In this document: piece by piece, positions 9,295-16,240 of the stretch | How the letters are laid out: each line of letters opens with the position of its first letter | How positions within the stretch are numbered: the stretch's first letter is position 1 | NCBI GenBank assembly: GCA_964420285.1 | Contig: CAYQTE010000012.1 | Location: 25,273-89,272 of the forward strand | Reading direction: 5' to 3' | DNA length: 64,000 nucleotides | DNA from: CAYQTE01 sp964420285 | GTDB taxonomy: Bacteria > Planctomycetota > Phycisphaerae > Tepidisphaerales > Tepidisphaeraceae | Position numbers and translations under genes: made by a program | The notes under the pieces: model-generated | Told to the model about the DNA's origin: nothing | The model's database searches: none | Seen by the model: only the letters and a program-made list of their open reading frames with translations

Positions 9295-9624
9295 ATGGAT
9301 GTTCTGCTAAAGCCGGAGCTTGAGAAGTTCGTGGCCGACAAGGTCAGAACCCTGCACTATGCCGACGCCAGCGACATCGTCAACGAAGCGCTGAAAGAGC
9401 GGGAGGAATTCACGCCGGAACACGAGATATATCTGCGCCGGGAAGTGGGACGGGGACTCGATGAACTGAGGCGCGGCCAGTGCCGTGCGTTCGACGCCGA
9501 GACGATTATCGCCCAAGAGCGACAGCGGCTCCGCGCTCATTACGGTCGTCGAGCCGTCGCCGGACTCACGCGACGACCCAACGCGCTCCGCGCGAGGTGC
9601 CATACCGGGCACGGGCCGTCTTGA
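9295..9624 (+). CDS. ParD-like ribbon-helix-helix antitoxin, apparently orphan
   Basis: A 109-residue protein. Its first 45 residues (MDVLLKPELEKFVADKV ... DASDIVNEALKEREEF) follow the ParD pattern: beta strand, helix A, a turn with S-D-I-V, helix B. A second helical part (LRREVGRGLDELRRGQ ... ETIIAQERQRLR) corresponds to the toxin-neutralising tail. ParD proteins are usually about 80 residues; the last 30 (HYGRRAVAGLTRRPNALRAR) are arginine-rich and unlike ParD, suggesting read-through into decayed DNA. No ParE toxin follows: the next gene is an unrelated membrane protein. GAGGTGA precedes ATG 9295, and a weak promoter (TTGGCC 9240, TATACT 9264) lies upstream. Confidence 0.6.
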   Translation: MDVLLKPELEKFVADKVRTLHYADASDIVNEALKEREEFTPEHEIYLRREVGRGLDELRRGQCRAFDAETIIAQERQRLRAHYGRRAVAGLTRRPNALRARCHTGHGPS

Positions 9625-9701
9625 TTTTCTTTTTTCCCGCGATGGTTAAGACGGCAAAATTATCTGGCAACCGGATGTGAATCGTTGTACAAAACCTAGC
9701 T

Positions 9702-10232
9702 ATGAGCCAGCCATCTTCAGCGCCGACCGTGAAACCGAATCCGTCAGGAGGTCCGCAACCGCCTGGTAGTTCCAACGCGAGTCAGGCTTCCAGTTCCGTC
9801 CGCACGCGGCAACGGGCCGACATTTTCCTCGGACTGCTGCTATTGCTGCTACTCATCAGCTTTTTTTCGCGCGGCGGATTTCCAATCACCATGGACGCGC
9901 TTTGGCTTCTCCTATTGATGACGGTGGTAATCCTGTCTGAATCTTTCGATAGCCTCAGCCTTTCGAATATTCTGATTCTTAAGCGCGAACTGAGGGCAAA
10001 AGGAGAAGAGGCAACCTCGGCAAAAGCGGAGGCAGAACAGTTGAGGCAGAAATTTACGAGCGTTGTCGCCAGCTTCATGAATGTCCAACAGCAGATACTA
10101 AACCAGAAAATAGTTGCCGGCACGCCCCAAGTAAAGGAACCGGACACTACCGACCCGGAGCAAACACCTCCGCCCGCGCCCGCCTCGCCGATCCATTCCG
10201 ACGATCCGAATATCGAGGACGCCAATGCATAA
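9702..10232 (+). CDS. Membrane-anchored coiled-coil protein
   Basis: A 176-residue protein of unknown function. A disordered Ser/Pro-rich N-terminus (residues 1-40) precedes two hydrophobic helices (IFLGLLLLLLLISFFS and DALWLLLLMTVVILS, about 41-80). These are followed by a charged, heptad-like stretch (LILKRELRAKGEEATSAKAE ... QLRQKFTSVV, about 92-130) and an acidic Pro-rich tail. This is a membrane anchor plus coiled coil. The stop overlaps the start of the following Cas2-like gene by eight bases, so the two are almost certainly co-translated. Codon use is less GC-biased than in flanking genes, suggesting transferred DNA. I recognise no family. Confidence 0.7.
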   Translation: MSQPSSAPTVKPNPSGGPQPPGSSNASQASSSVRTRQRADIFLGLLLLLLLISFFSRGGFPITMDALWLLLLMTVVILSESFDSLSLSNILILKRELRAKGEEATSAKAEAEQLRQKFTSVVASFMNVQQQILNQKIVAGTPQVKEPDTTDPEQTPPPAPASPIHSDDPNIEDANA

Positions 10233-10527
10233 ATTCTATCACATGATGTTGGAGGCACCGGGATTGGACCCCACAGGAACAGAGGTGGAAAACGCGCTGA
10301 ACCAGTTCGATAACTGGATCAGGTACAGTCAAAACTGCTGGATCATATATACGGATCGCGACGCATCATACCTGTATGGGAAACTCGGCTCATTGGCACG
10401 CAGCGCCAAGGGCGGGCATATCTTCATCGTTTGTCTTGATATCAAAAACCGCCAGGGCTGGATGCCGAAATCGCTATGGAACTGGCTGCGCGAGAATCAA
10501 TCAGCGTCGACACCCATAATCAAATAG
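10225..10527 (+). CDS. SinR-family / Cas2-like small protein
   Basis: A 100-residue protein whose layout fits the SinR-type Cas2-like ferredoxin fold: a first strand (HKFYHMMLEAPG), a helix (EVENALNQFDNWIRYSQ), the W-I-I-Y-T strand, a second helix (YLYGKLGSLARSAKGG), the IFIVCLD strand, and the closing QGWMPKSLWNWLR, which matches the QGWLPxxaWxWI ending I recall for SinR-family proteins. That ending is the strongest evidence. No catalytic Asp pair typical of nuclease Cas2 is evident, and no cas1 or CRISPR array is in the window. It overlaps the upstream membrane coiled-coil gene by eight bases. The assignment is from memory of the family pattern. Confidence 0.6.
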   Translation: MHKFYHMMLEAPGLDPTGTEVENALNQFDNWIRYSQNCWIIYTDRDASYLYGKLGSLARSAKGGHIFIVCLDIKNRQGWMPKSLWNWLRENQSASTPIIK

Positions 10528-10575
10528 CCCTGACTCCGATGCGGCGCGCTCGACTGCCAAGGCCGCCGCACCGGG

Positions 10576-11646
10576 CTACTCGCGGCCACCATGGCGGCAC
10601 AGCATATGCGCTATCCCGGTGTGGCCGTTTGCGTTCGCAACACGCAACGGAGTTATCCCCGAGTCCGTTTTCGCATTGACAGCGGCACCGCCACGAAGAA
10701 GCAGTTCGGCAAGAACTGTATTGCCATTAAGAGCTGCCGTGTGCAACAACGTCAGGCCCGATTCGAGGCGGACGCTGGCGTCGGCCTTCCAGGCTATGAG
10801 CAACTTCACCATCTCTTCCTGGCCGTTTATCGCGCTCACGACAAGGGGCGTGTATCCCTCCTCGTTTCTTGAGTTGACATCGGCTCCGTGCTCTAGCAGA
10901 AGCGCCGCAACGTCCGCGCGACCGTTAGCTACCGCGATCCACAGCGACGTCAGGCCGGAGCCCGTTTCAGCAGAGAGGCCGGCCCCGTTTTCCAACAGCA
11001 ATTTCACCAAATCAGTGTGCCCTTTGTCCACGGCAAGATGCAGTGGCGTGCATCCTTTGCCGTCCTTTGAGTCGGCGTCGGCACCGCCGGCTAGCAGTGC
11101 CTGGGCCACGTCCGCGTGCCCGCTGGCTGCCGCAAAGTGCAGCGGTGTTTGCCCAGAATTGGTTTTTGCGTCGACCCGCGCGTTTTTGGCTAGCAGAAGT
11201 CGAACCACATGTGGGTGGCCGTTAACCGCCGCGGCGTGCAGAGGAGTATGGCCGTTCTCCACCTCTGCGTTGACGTTTGCTCCTTTCGCCAGAAGCCATT
11301 CCGCGACCGGCGTTCTCCCAGCGAATGCCGCCAAGTGCAGCGGAGTCTGCCCATGGTCGTCCCGGGCGTGCAACAGGGCGCGGTTGCCCATGCAGAGCGA
11401 TTCGACCGCCGCGAGGTCACCATTCTGGGCGGCGTCAAAGATGGAAACTGGCGCCCCGACATCGCTTCCAGCCGCGCCCGACGGCGGCATGCGCGAATTC
11501 GAATCCGCCGGGCAGACGGCGGATACGAACAACCCGCGAACGTTGGCTATTTGCTCAGCCTGGGCGGTGTCGTCCGCCTCGATCGTCAGTTCCAATTCTT
11601 CGCCAGAGTCGCGCCGAGCGCCCTGGACCACATACCACTTTGACAT
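10576..11646 (-). CDS. Ankyrin-repeat protein
   Basis: A 356-residue protein. Residues 1-50 form a small domain (SKWYVVQGARRDSGEELEL) that resembles N-terminal modules seen in planctomycete proteins. From about residue 70 it carries eight ankyrin repeats with clear G-x-TPLHxAA cores (HGQTPLHLAAFAG, NGHTPLHAAAVNG, SGQTPLHFAAASG, KGCTPLHLAVDKG and so on, the last degenerate). Ankyrin repeats bind other proteins; no enzyme domain or signal peptide is present. GAAGGGA precedes ATG 11646. It follows a zinc-finger protein on the same strand by 31 bases, so the two probably form an operon. Confidence 0.88.
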   Translation of the reverse strand: MSKWYVVQGARRDSGEELELTIEADDTAQAEQIANVRGLFVSAVCPADSNSRMPPSGAAGSDVGAPVSIFDAAQNGDLAAVESLCMGNRALLHARDDHGQTPLHLAAFAGRTPVAEWLLAKGANVNAEVENGHTPLHAAAVNGHPHVVRLLLAKNARVDAKTNSGQTPLHFAAASGHADVAQALLAGGADADSKDGKGCTPLHLAVDKGHTDLVKLLLENGAGLSAETGSGLTSLWIAVANGRADVAALLLEHGADVNSRNEEGYTPLVVSAINGQEEMVKLLIAWKADASVRLESGLTLLHTAALNGNTVLAELLLRGGAAVNAKTDSGITPLRVANANGHTGIAHMLCRHGGRE

Positions 11647-11677
11647 GACATTCCCTTCGAGCAGCGACGAGGGCTCT

Positions 11678-12541
11678 TCAGCTTGCCACGGCCGCCAAAT
11701 TCTTCATTAGATTGAAGGCAAACCATGAATCCTCGACGGAAAACACTTGGGCCTTGGCATTGGCTGAGTCCTTTGTGATTCGCACGGCATTGGAGAAAGG
11801 CTCAAAGGCCACGATCTTCTTGTAGGGCACGCGAAAGACCTTCGCCGGCCCGGCGAAATAGATCCCTTTATTCGTGATGCCAAGCCCGCCATTATCGATG
11901 TGGTCGAGGCTAGTACTCTCCACAGGGTGTCCACGGAAACCTCCGGTGTGGAAGTAAAGACCACGGGCCACGCGAACATTAATGCCAGCGTAGCCGCCGA
12001 CGGTGTGGCGATGGGTCCGTTCCTCAAAGTATTCCACGCCCGCGAACGCCCAAAGCAGAGTTTCGCCAGCGAGGAGATTGAAGTTCAATTGGTGATCGGG
12101 GTCGAAATTGTGCGCGCTGAGGTCATCGCCTTCCATAACCGCACGCAGTATTCCGGCTTTCCAGAGCTTGACTATCGCACCGTGCGCGTTCCCTTCTTCA
12201 CTCGTAATCTTCACCTCGCCAAAAAGTGACGAGAGTCGCGACTCTTGCTCGGCGCTGATGATGCCCTTCGCCAGCATGTTGTCGATCGCCGTTTCCCACC
12301 CCCGGACGAGTACCGGACGCATTTCGCTCGGAGCGATCAGTTTCTGCGATTCCATGTCGCGGAGCTTGGCGACCAGTTGAGCGTGATCGATCTGCTTTTC
12401 GACGTAGGCGGTAACCAGTAGGACCGCTTCCGCAGCAGCCGCGTCATGCTTTTGCAATTGCAAGTGGTGCTGCGCTTCGCAATCGGCGTGGACATGGCGT
12501 AGGAGGCCCGCGTCTCGGCCACAATATTTGCAGAGGCCCAT
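11678..12541 (-). CDS. Zinc-finger protein with a PH-like C-terminal domain
   Basis: A 287-residue protein of unknown function. A short treble-clef-like finger opens it (CKYCGRDAGLLRHVHADC, ligands about residues 4, 7, 15 and 20). It continues with a helical middle (LRDMESQKLIAPSEM ... GIISAEQESRLSSLF) and a C-terminal beta-rich part (NGGLGITNKGIYFAGPAK, VPYKKIVAFEPFSNAVRI) that reads like a PH/GRAM-type barrel recognising 'new-form' membrane-associated proteins. GGAG precedes ATG 12541. The ankyrin gene follows on the same strand. Other genomes pair such finger-plus-barrel proteins with diverse partners; no specific role is claimed. Confidence 0.6.
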   Translation of the reverse strand: MGLCKYCGRDAGLLRHVHADCEAQHHLQLQKHDAAAAEAVLLVTAYVEKQIDHAQLVAKLRDMESQKLIAPSEMRPVLVRGWETAIDNMLAKGIISAEQESRLSSLFGEVKITSEEGNAHGAIVKLWKAGILRAVMEGDDLSAHNFDPDHQLNFNLLAGETLLWAFAGVEYFEERTHRHTVGGYAGINVRVARGLYFHTGGFRGHPVESTSLDHIDNGGLGITNKGIYFAGPAKVFRVPYKKIVAFEPFSNAVRITKDSANAKAQVFSVEDSWFAFNLMKNLAAVAS

Positions 12542-12604
12542 TGTGCGTCTCCAAATAGTCGGCGAGATTATACCAAAGCCTGCTCAACGAGTCGCGATGC
12601 CTTT

Positions 12605-12720
12605 GCCGGGTATATGTCCCGCCCCATTGCCAGTAGAATCCGTTCATGGCGATAGCGGCCAGCACGATTGAATATTGATCCGGAGCGGAAGCCGGTTTTC
12701 GACGACATCGGGCTTGCAGA
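12605..12720 (+). repeat. Degenerate second copy of the 5' end of the LPS-kinase gene
   Basis: This stretch aligns with 13317-13435, the promoter and first 25 codons of the kinase gene at 13360. Shared blocks include the TAGAAT element (12634 versus 13347), ATGG-GA-AGCGGC at the start codon (12646 versus 13360) and ATYGATCCGGA-YGGAARCC. I estimate about 75% identity with small indels; the copy has an early stop (after about ten codons). Similarity ends close to the DUF5615 remnant. The DUF433/DUF5615 module therefore sits between two copies of the same 5' region. Confidence 0.6.
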
Positions 12721-12726
12721 CAGAGC

Positions 12727-12872
12727 CTAAACCGGTAAATACCATATCTGCCCGGCAAGTTCGTGCGGTTCGGCGCATGTCGCGATCGGAGCAAGGTCTG
12801 AAATCGCTTCGCCGATGCGCACGTGTTTATGATGCGCCCGTTCAGATCCTCGTCGGCCAGGAACGCAATCAC
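12727..12872 (-). pseudogene. Collapsed DUF5615 (PIN-like) toxin
   Basis: The N-terminus from GTG 12872 reads VIAFLADEDLNGRII, the conserved start of DUF5615 toxins (FLADExxNG with the catalytic Asp). After about 15 codons the frame is lost. In another frame the sequence continues with GEAISDLAPIATCAEPHEL and ends WYLPV at 12727, which is the conserved DUF5615 C-terminal block. So the middle of a gene normally about 110 codons long has been deleted and the ends joined out of frame. GTG 12872 overlaps the DUF433 stop (GTGA), the normal arrangement of this toxin with its antitoxin. Confidence 0.65.
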
Positions 12873-13213
12873 GGTCCCGGCTTTCTGGCCGCTTGACGAG
12901 CCAAGAGGCGATCGCGCAGACCGTGCTGGTCGCACGCGGCTTGTGCCCGGCGGCGGGTGTCCGCGGCGTCGGCCTGGCGCTGTTGCAGATACACTTCCAC
13001 TTCAGGCACATGCGTCAGGTAAAAGGCGATGGCCGCGTGAACATCCGCCAGCGATAGCGATGAAAACTGTTGGACGATCTCCTCGGCCGTGTTGCCGTCG
13101 CGATAACTCCCGACCAGTGTGTCCAGGATGACGCGCGTTGGGCCGACCCGCACCACGCCCGCCTCGTCGATGTGCAAGGGCGATGCCAGCGGCGTAATGG
13201 ATAGAGTGGACAT
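12869..13213 (-). CDS. DUF433 family antitoxin
   Basis: A 114-residue protein with the DUF433 winged-helix core. The segment PLHIDEAGVVRVGPTRVILD gives the strand-turn and the G-x-T/S-R-V motif, DTLVGSYRDGNTAEEIVQQF gives the helix with the typical G-x-T/S-P/A-E-EI sequence, and SLSLADVHAAIAFYLTH gives the second helix. The C-terminal Arg-rich helix is a plausible toxin-binding segment. DUF433 proteins are usually encoded immediately before a DUF5615 toxin; here that toxin is reduced to a remnant (12727-12872). GGGAG precedes ATG 13213. Confidence 0.8.
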   Translation of the reverse strand: MSTLSITPLASPLHIDEAGVVRVGPTRVILDTLVGSYRDGNTAEEIVQQFSSLSLADVHAAIAFYLTHVPEVEVYLQQRQADAADTRRRAQAACDQHGLRDRLLARQAARKPGP

Positions 13214-13346
13214 ACCGCAACTCCCGAACCCGAATCATATCACGCGCATGCCGTTGCAAACAGCGTGAGGCGGCTTGAAATTGGACACGGGCGCTTTTCC
13301 GCAAGACTCATTACCGCGACGGGTGTATGCCCCGGCCAATTCCCTG

Positions 13347-13352
13347 TAGAAT
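13347..13352 (+). promoter_or_regulatory. TAGAAT -10 element, likely leaderless start
   Basis: TAGAAT lies seven bases before ATG 13360, so transcription would begin at or next to the start codon. The duplicated copy upstream has the same spacing (TAGAAT 12634-12639, ATG 12646). No good -35 is visible. Confidence 0.4.
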
Positions 13353-13359
13353 CCCCCGC

Positions 13360-14148
13360 ATGGGGACAGCGGCTACGCCGATCCTGAGCATCGATCCGGA
13401 ATGGAAACCCATTCTCGATCCGATCGGATTCGATCTCGATTTCGTCTTTGGCAGCGAACAGGTCAAACCCTGGCGCACCCTGGACGATCGGGAGAACTGC
13501 ATATTGGATATTCCGCGCGAAGGCGGCGGCGTCAGCCGGCTGCATATCAAACGCTTTCCGCCTCGCAAAACCCTGCCCACGGATGCCGATTGCGAAGTGC
13601 AGGGATTGCGGCTGCTGGCGGCGGCGAACGTGCCGACGGCGCGGCTGGTGGCGTCGGGGCGAGGGGCGGATTTGCGCAGTTTTGTGGCCGTGGAAGACCT
13701 GGCGGGATATCGACCGGCCGACAAGCTGATCGAATCGGGGACGCCGTTTGCGACGGTGCTCAATCCGATCGCCGATCTGGCGGCTCTGCTGCACGAGCGC
13801 GGGCTGCACCATCGCGATCTGTATCTGTGCCACTTTTTCGTGACGCTGACGCCGGCGATCGACGTGCGGCTGATCGACGCAGCGCGCGTGAGCAAGCTGC
13901 CGGGGCTGTTCATGCGGCAACGCTGGATCGTCAAGGATTTCGCCCAGCTCTGGTTCAGCACGCTGGCATTGCCGGTCACGGATGAGCAGCGCATGGCGCT
14001 GTTTCATCGCTACTGCGCCCGCCGCAGACTTGTGGCCGACGATCTGCTGCTTCGGCTGGTCAATAACAAAGTTCGCTGGATAGAAGCCCACGACCGCAAG
14101 CTCAAGGTGCGCGAGCCGAATCGGAACATCTCGATCCCACAAGAGTGA
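13360..14148 (+). CDS. LPS core kinase-like protein (Kdo/WaaP/InaA superfamily)
   Basis: A 262-residue protein of the protein-kinase-like fold that phosphorylates lipopolysaccharide core sugars. The N-terminal lobe has SRLHIKRF (the ATP-anchoring Lys). A long middle with RSFVAVEDLAGYRPADKL follows, and the catalytic loop is HERGLHHRDLYLCHFFV at about residues 144-160 (HRD). The metal-binding segment appears as VRLIDAAR, where Asp takes the DFG-type role. ATG 13360 is chosen because the promoter element is only seven bases upstream; the frame is open 11 codons further back. The stop overlaps the GTG of the glycosyltransferase gene (GTGA), so the two are coupled and probably act on the same envelope glycan. 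Confidence 0.8.
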   Translation: MGTAATPILSIDPEWKPILDPIGFDLDFVFGSEQVKPWRTLDDRENCILDIPREGGGVSRLHIKRFPPRKTLPTDADCEVQGLRLLAAANVPTARLVASGRGADLRSFVAVEDLAGYRPADKLIESGTPFATVLNPIADLAALLHERGLHHRDLYLCHFFVTLTPAIDVRLIDAARVSKLPGLFMRQRWIVKDFAQLWFSTLALPVTDEQRMALFHRYCARRRLVADDLLLRLVNNKVRWIEAHDRKLKVREPNRNISIPQE

Positions 14149-15287
14149 AGATCGCCCTGGTCATCCTCCATGCCGATCCCCGCCGTGGCGGGGCCGAGCG
14201 CTACACGGTCGATCTGGCGGCGGCGCTGTCGGCGGCGGGACACAATGTCGATCTGCTGGCGGCCGATGCGGCCGGGCCGATCCCGTCGGTGCGAACGGTC
14301 TTTGCCCACAGCGGCGCCCTGACGCGTGCGGGGCGATACGGGCAGTTTCTGGAATCGGTCGATCGTCAACTGGAGGCCGAGTCTTACGACATCGTCCACG
14401 CGATGCTGCCGGTAAACCGCTGCGACATTTATCATCCGCACGCGGGATTGGCTCTGGCGGCGCTCTTGCGCGGGCACGAAAAGCGATCGTCGGCCGTGAT
14501 GTCGCGTTTGTCGCAGATAGGCAACCAGCTCAATCGCCGCCGGCGCCGTTTCGCGGCCGTCGAGCGGCAGCTTCTGACGCGAAGCGACGCCCCGGTGGTG
14601 ATTTGCCTGTCGGACTACGTCAAGCAATCGATCGCGGAATATTATCCGCTGCCGTCGGATCGGCTGGCGACGCTGTTCAATGCGGTTGATCTGGACAAGT
14701 TCAATCCCGCCGACCGGCCGCAATCCCGGCGCGATGTGCGCGAGCGTCTCGGTCTGGCCGCGTCGGATCGCGTGGCGCTATTCATGGCGCAGGATTTCGC
14801 GCGCAAGGGTCTGGCGGCCGCCATTGACGCGGTGGCGCTGGTGTGCGAACCGGCATTGCGGCTAATCGTCGTCGGGAAAGAATCTCCGGCCCAATATATC
14901 CGTCAGGCGGCAAGCCGGGGAATCGCATCGCAGATCATCTTCGCCGGAAGTACGGACGACCCGGCCGATTATTATCGTGCGGCCGATTTCTTCGTGCTGC
15001 CCACGCGTCACGATCCGTGCAGTCTGGTGGTGCTGGAAGCTCTGGCGATGGGCCTGCCGGTGATCAGCACGATCCGGAACGGCGCCTGCGAGATCATGCA
15101 AAATGGCGTGCATGGCGCGGTGCTGCCCGATCCGAACGACATCCCCGCCCTGGCCGCATCCATCCGCGAACTTTGCGACGATGCAAAGCGCGCCGCGATG
15201 AGCCAGGCCTGCCTGAGCCTCCGGCCGAGACTGGACATGTCCGGGCATCTGGATCGTCTGCTGGCGATCTACGAAAATGCCAAATAG
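14145..15287 (+). CDS. Glycosyltransferase family 4 (WaaG-like)
   Basis: A 380-residue GT-B enzyme. The N-terminal domain starts MKIALVILHADPRRGGAERY (GGAE sugar-acceptor loop), and MLPVNRCDIYHPHAGLAL resembles the equivalent WaaG segment. The C-terminal domain has LFNAVDLDKFNP, VALFMAQDFARKGLAAAIDA, and the donor-binding block ADFFVLPTRHDPCSLVVLEA, containing the family's E-x7-E (DPCSLVVLEALAMGLPV). It starts at GTG 14145 inside the stop of the kinase gene. WaaG adds the first glucose to the LPS core in enterobacteria; pairing with an LPS-kinase-like gene supports an envelope-glycan role. The sugar is unknown. Confidence 0.85.
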   Translation: MKIALVILHADPRRGGAERYTVDLAAALSAAGHNVDLLAADAAGPIPSVRTVFAHSGALTRAGRYGQFLESVDRQLEAESYDIVHAMLPVNRCDIYHPHAGLALAALLRGHEKRSSAVMSRLSQIGNQLNRRRRRFAAVERQLLTRSDAPVVICLSDYVKQSIAEYYPLPSDRLATLFNAVDLDKFNPADRPQSRRDVRERLGLAASDRVALFMAQDFARKGLAAAIDAVALVCEPALRLIVVGKESPAQYIRQAASRGIASQIIFAGSTDDPADYYRAADFFVLPTRHDPCSLVVLEALAMGLPVISTIRNGACEIMQNGVHGAVLPDPNDIPALAASIRELCDDAKRAAMSQACLSLRPRLDMSGHLDRLLAIYENAK

Positions 15288-15302
15288 CACACCGACAGTG
15301 AG

Positions 15303-15878
15303 TCAACCCAATTCTTGATCGCCTTTCTTGCCCAATCGCAGTTGCGCCAAAAATTCGCTGTTCCCGCCGGCGCCTTTCATCGGGCTGGGGATTGTTGACA
15401 CCACATCCAACCCCAGCGCCCGGACGTGGCCGAGCACGCTTTCGACGACGGCGGCGACGTGCTCTGTCGGCAGGACGCCGCGGCGCAGAAGCGTCTTGTC
15501 GGCTTCATAATGCGGCTTGATGAGCGTCACGATGAGTCCGCCCTCGGCCAGCAGTTTCATCGCGGCGGGGAGGATGTGTTTCTGTTTTGTCCAGGCGACG
15601 TCGATGGTGACCAGATCGACCGGCCGGGGCAGCGTGGCGTGCATGGCGTTGGTGCGTTCCATGACCACGACGCGTGCGTCGGTGCGGAGTTTCCAATCGA
15701 GCATGCCGTAGCCGGTGTCGATTGCGTAGACGAGTTTTGCGCCGCCTTGGAGCAGGCAATCGACGAACCCGCCGGCGTTGGAGCCCAGATCGGCACAGAT
15801 TTTCCCGGTCACGTCGATCGCGAAGGCGGCCAGTGCGGCCTGGAGTTTCCCGCCCGATCGCGAGGCGTAGTGCGGCAT
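15303..15878 (-). CDS. TlyA/FtsJ-like SAM-dependent methyltransferase without S4 domain
   Basis: A 191-residue Rossmann methyltransferase. MPHYASRSGGKLQAALAAF corresponds to the Y-V-S-R-G-G-x-K-L motif of TlyA. CADLGSNAGGFVDCLLQGGA is the SAM-binding motif I; VYAIDTGYGMLDWKLRTDAR, VVMERTNAM and PVDLVTIDVAWTK follow the TlyA order; GGLIVTLIKPHYEA closes it. TlyA methylates 2'-OH positions in rRNA and normally has an N-terminal S4 RNA-binding domain of about 60 residues. Here that domain is absent: the protein begins directly at the YxSR block, and a stop lies upstream. Either the S4 part is lost or this is a short subfamily. A 34-codon membrane gene lies just upstream. Confidence 0.78.
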   Translation of the reverse strand: MPHYASRSGGKLQAALAAFAIDVTGKICADLGSNAGGFVDCLLQGGAKLVYAIDTGYGMLDWKLRTDARVVVMERTNAMHATLPRPVDLVTIDVAWTKQKHILPAAMKLLAEGGLIVTLIKPHYEADKTLLRRGVLPTEHVAAVVESVLGHVRALGLDVVSTIPSPMKGAGGNSEFLAQLRLGKKGDQELG

Positions 15879-15889
15879 GGGCGTGCAGT

Positions 15890-15994
15890 TTAGCCCGCCG
15901 CGACCGTCAAAACGACCAGGCCGAGCAATGTCGCCGCCAGAAAGACCAGGGGCATCCAGTCGGGCACATTCGATTTGTGTAAATAGCAGTTCAT
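15890..15994 (-). CDS. 34-residue single-span membrane microprotein
   Basis: A short frame from ATG 15994 to TAA 15890. It encodes MNCYLHKSNVPDW followed by one hydrophobic helix (MPLVFLAATLLGLVVLTVAAG) that runs to the C-terminus. GGAG lies eight bases before the ATG, and the methyltransferase gene starts 11 bases downstream on the same strand. Ribosome site, clean transmembrane helix and operon-like position support a real small protein. No family is recognised. Confidence 0.5.
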   Translation of the reverse strand: MNCYLHKSNVPDWMPLVFLAATLLGLVVLTVAAG

Positions 15995-16142
15995 AGCTGG
16001 TACTCCGTTATCGACAAACCCGCCGCCAGCCGAACAGAACCTTCGCATATTGTCGGGACGGCGCAGGCACGGCCGGTATTACAGGACCAAGTCGGCATGT
16101 CGCGTCACGGGCACGATAGGGAAGGTCCGATTATTCTCGCCG

Positions 16143-16169
16143 TTGAATCCGGCGCCGGTCCGCTATAAG
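16143..16169 (+). promoter_or_regulatory. Possible araBAD promoter
   Basis: TTGAAT (16143-16148) and TATAAG (16164-16169) are spaced by 15 bases in the gap before araB. The spacing is short and the match imperfect. No AraC or GntR gene and no clear operator is visible nearby. Confidence 0.25.
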
Positions 16170-16240
16170 AATGGTCCGCAGTATTATGACGGGGGTAGGT
16201 TCTTGAGTGATCGACAAGGGCATTTTCGGCGGAAGAGAAC

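Noticed and set aside
10225..10527. A CRISPR-Cas locus around the Cas2-like gene.
   Set aside because: No regularly spaced direct repeats and no cas1 or effector genes were seen nearby or elsewhere in the window.
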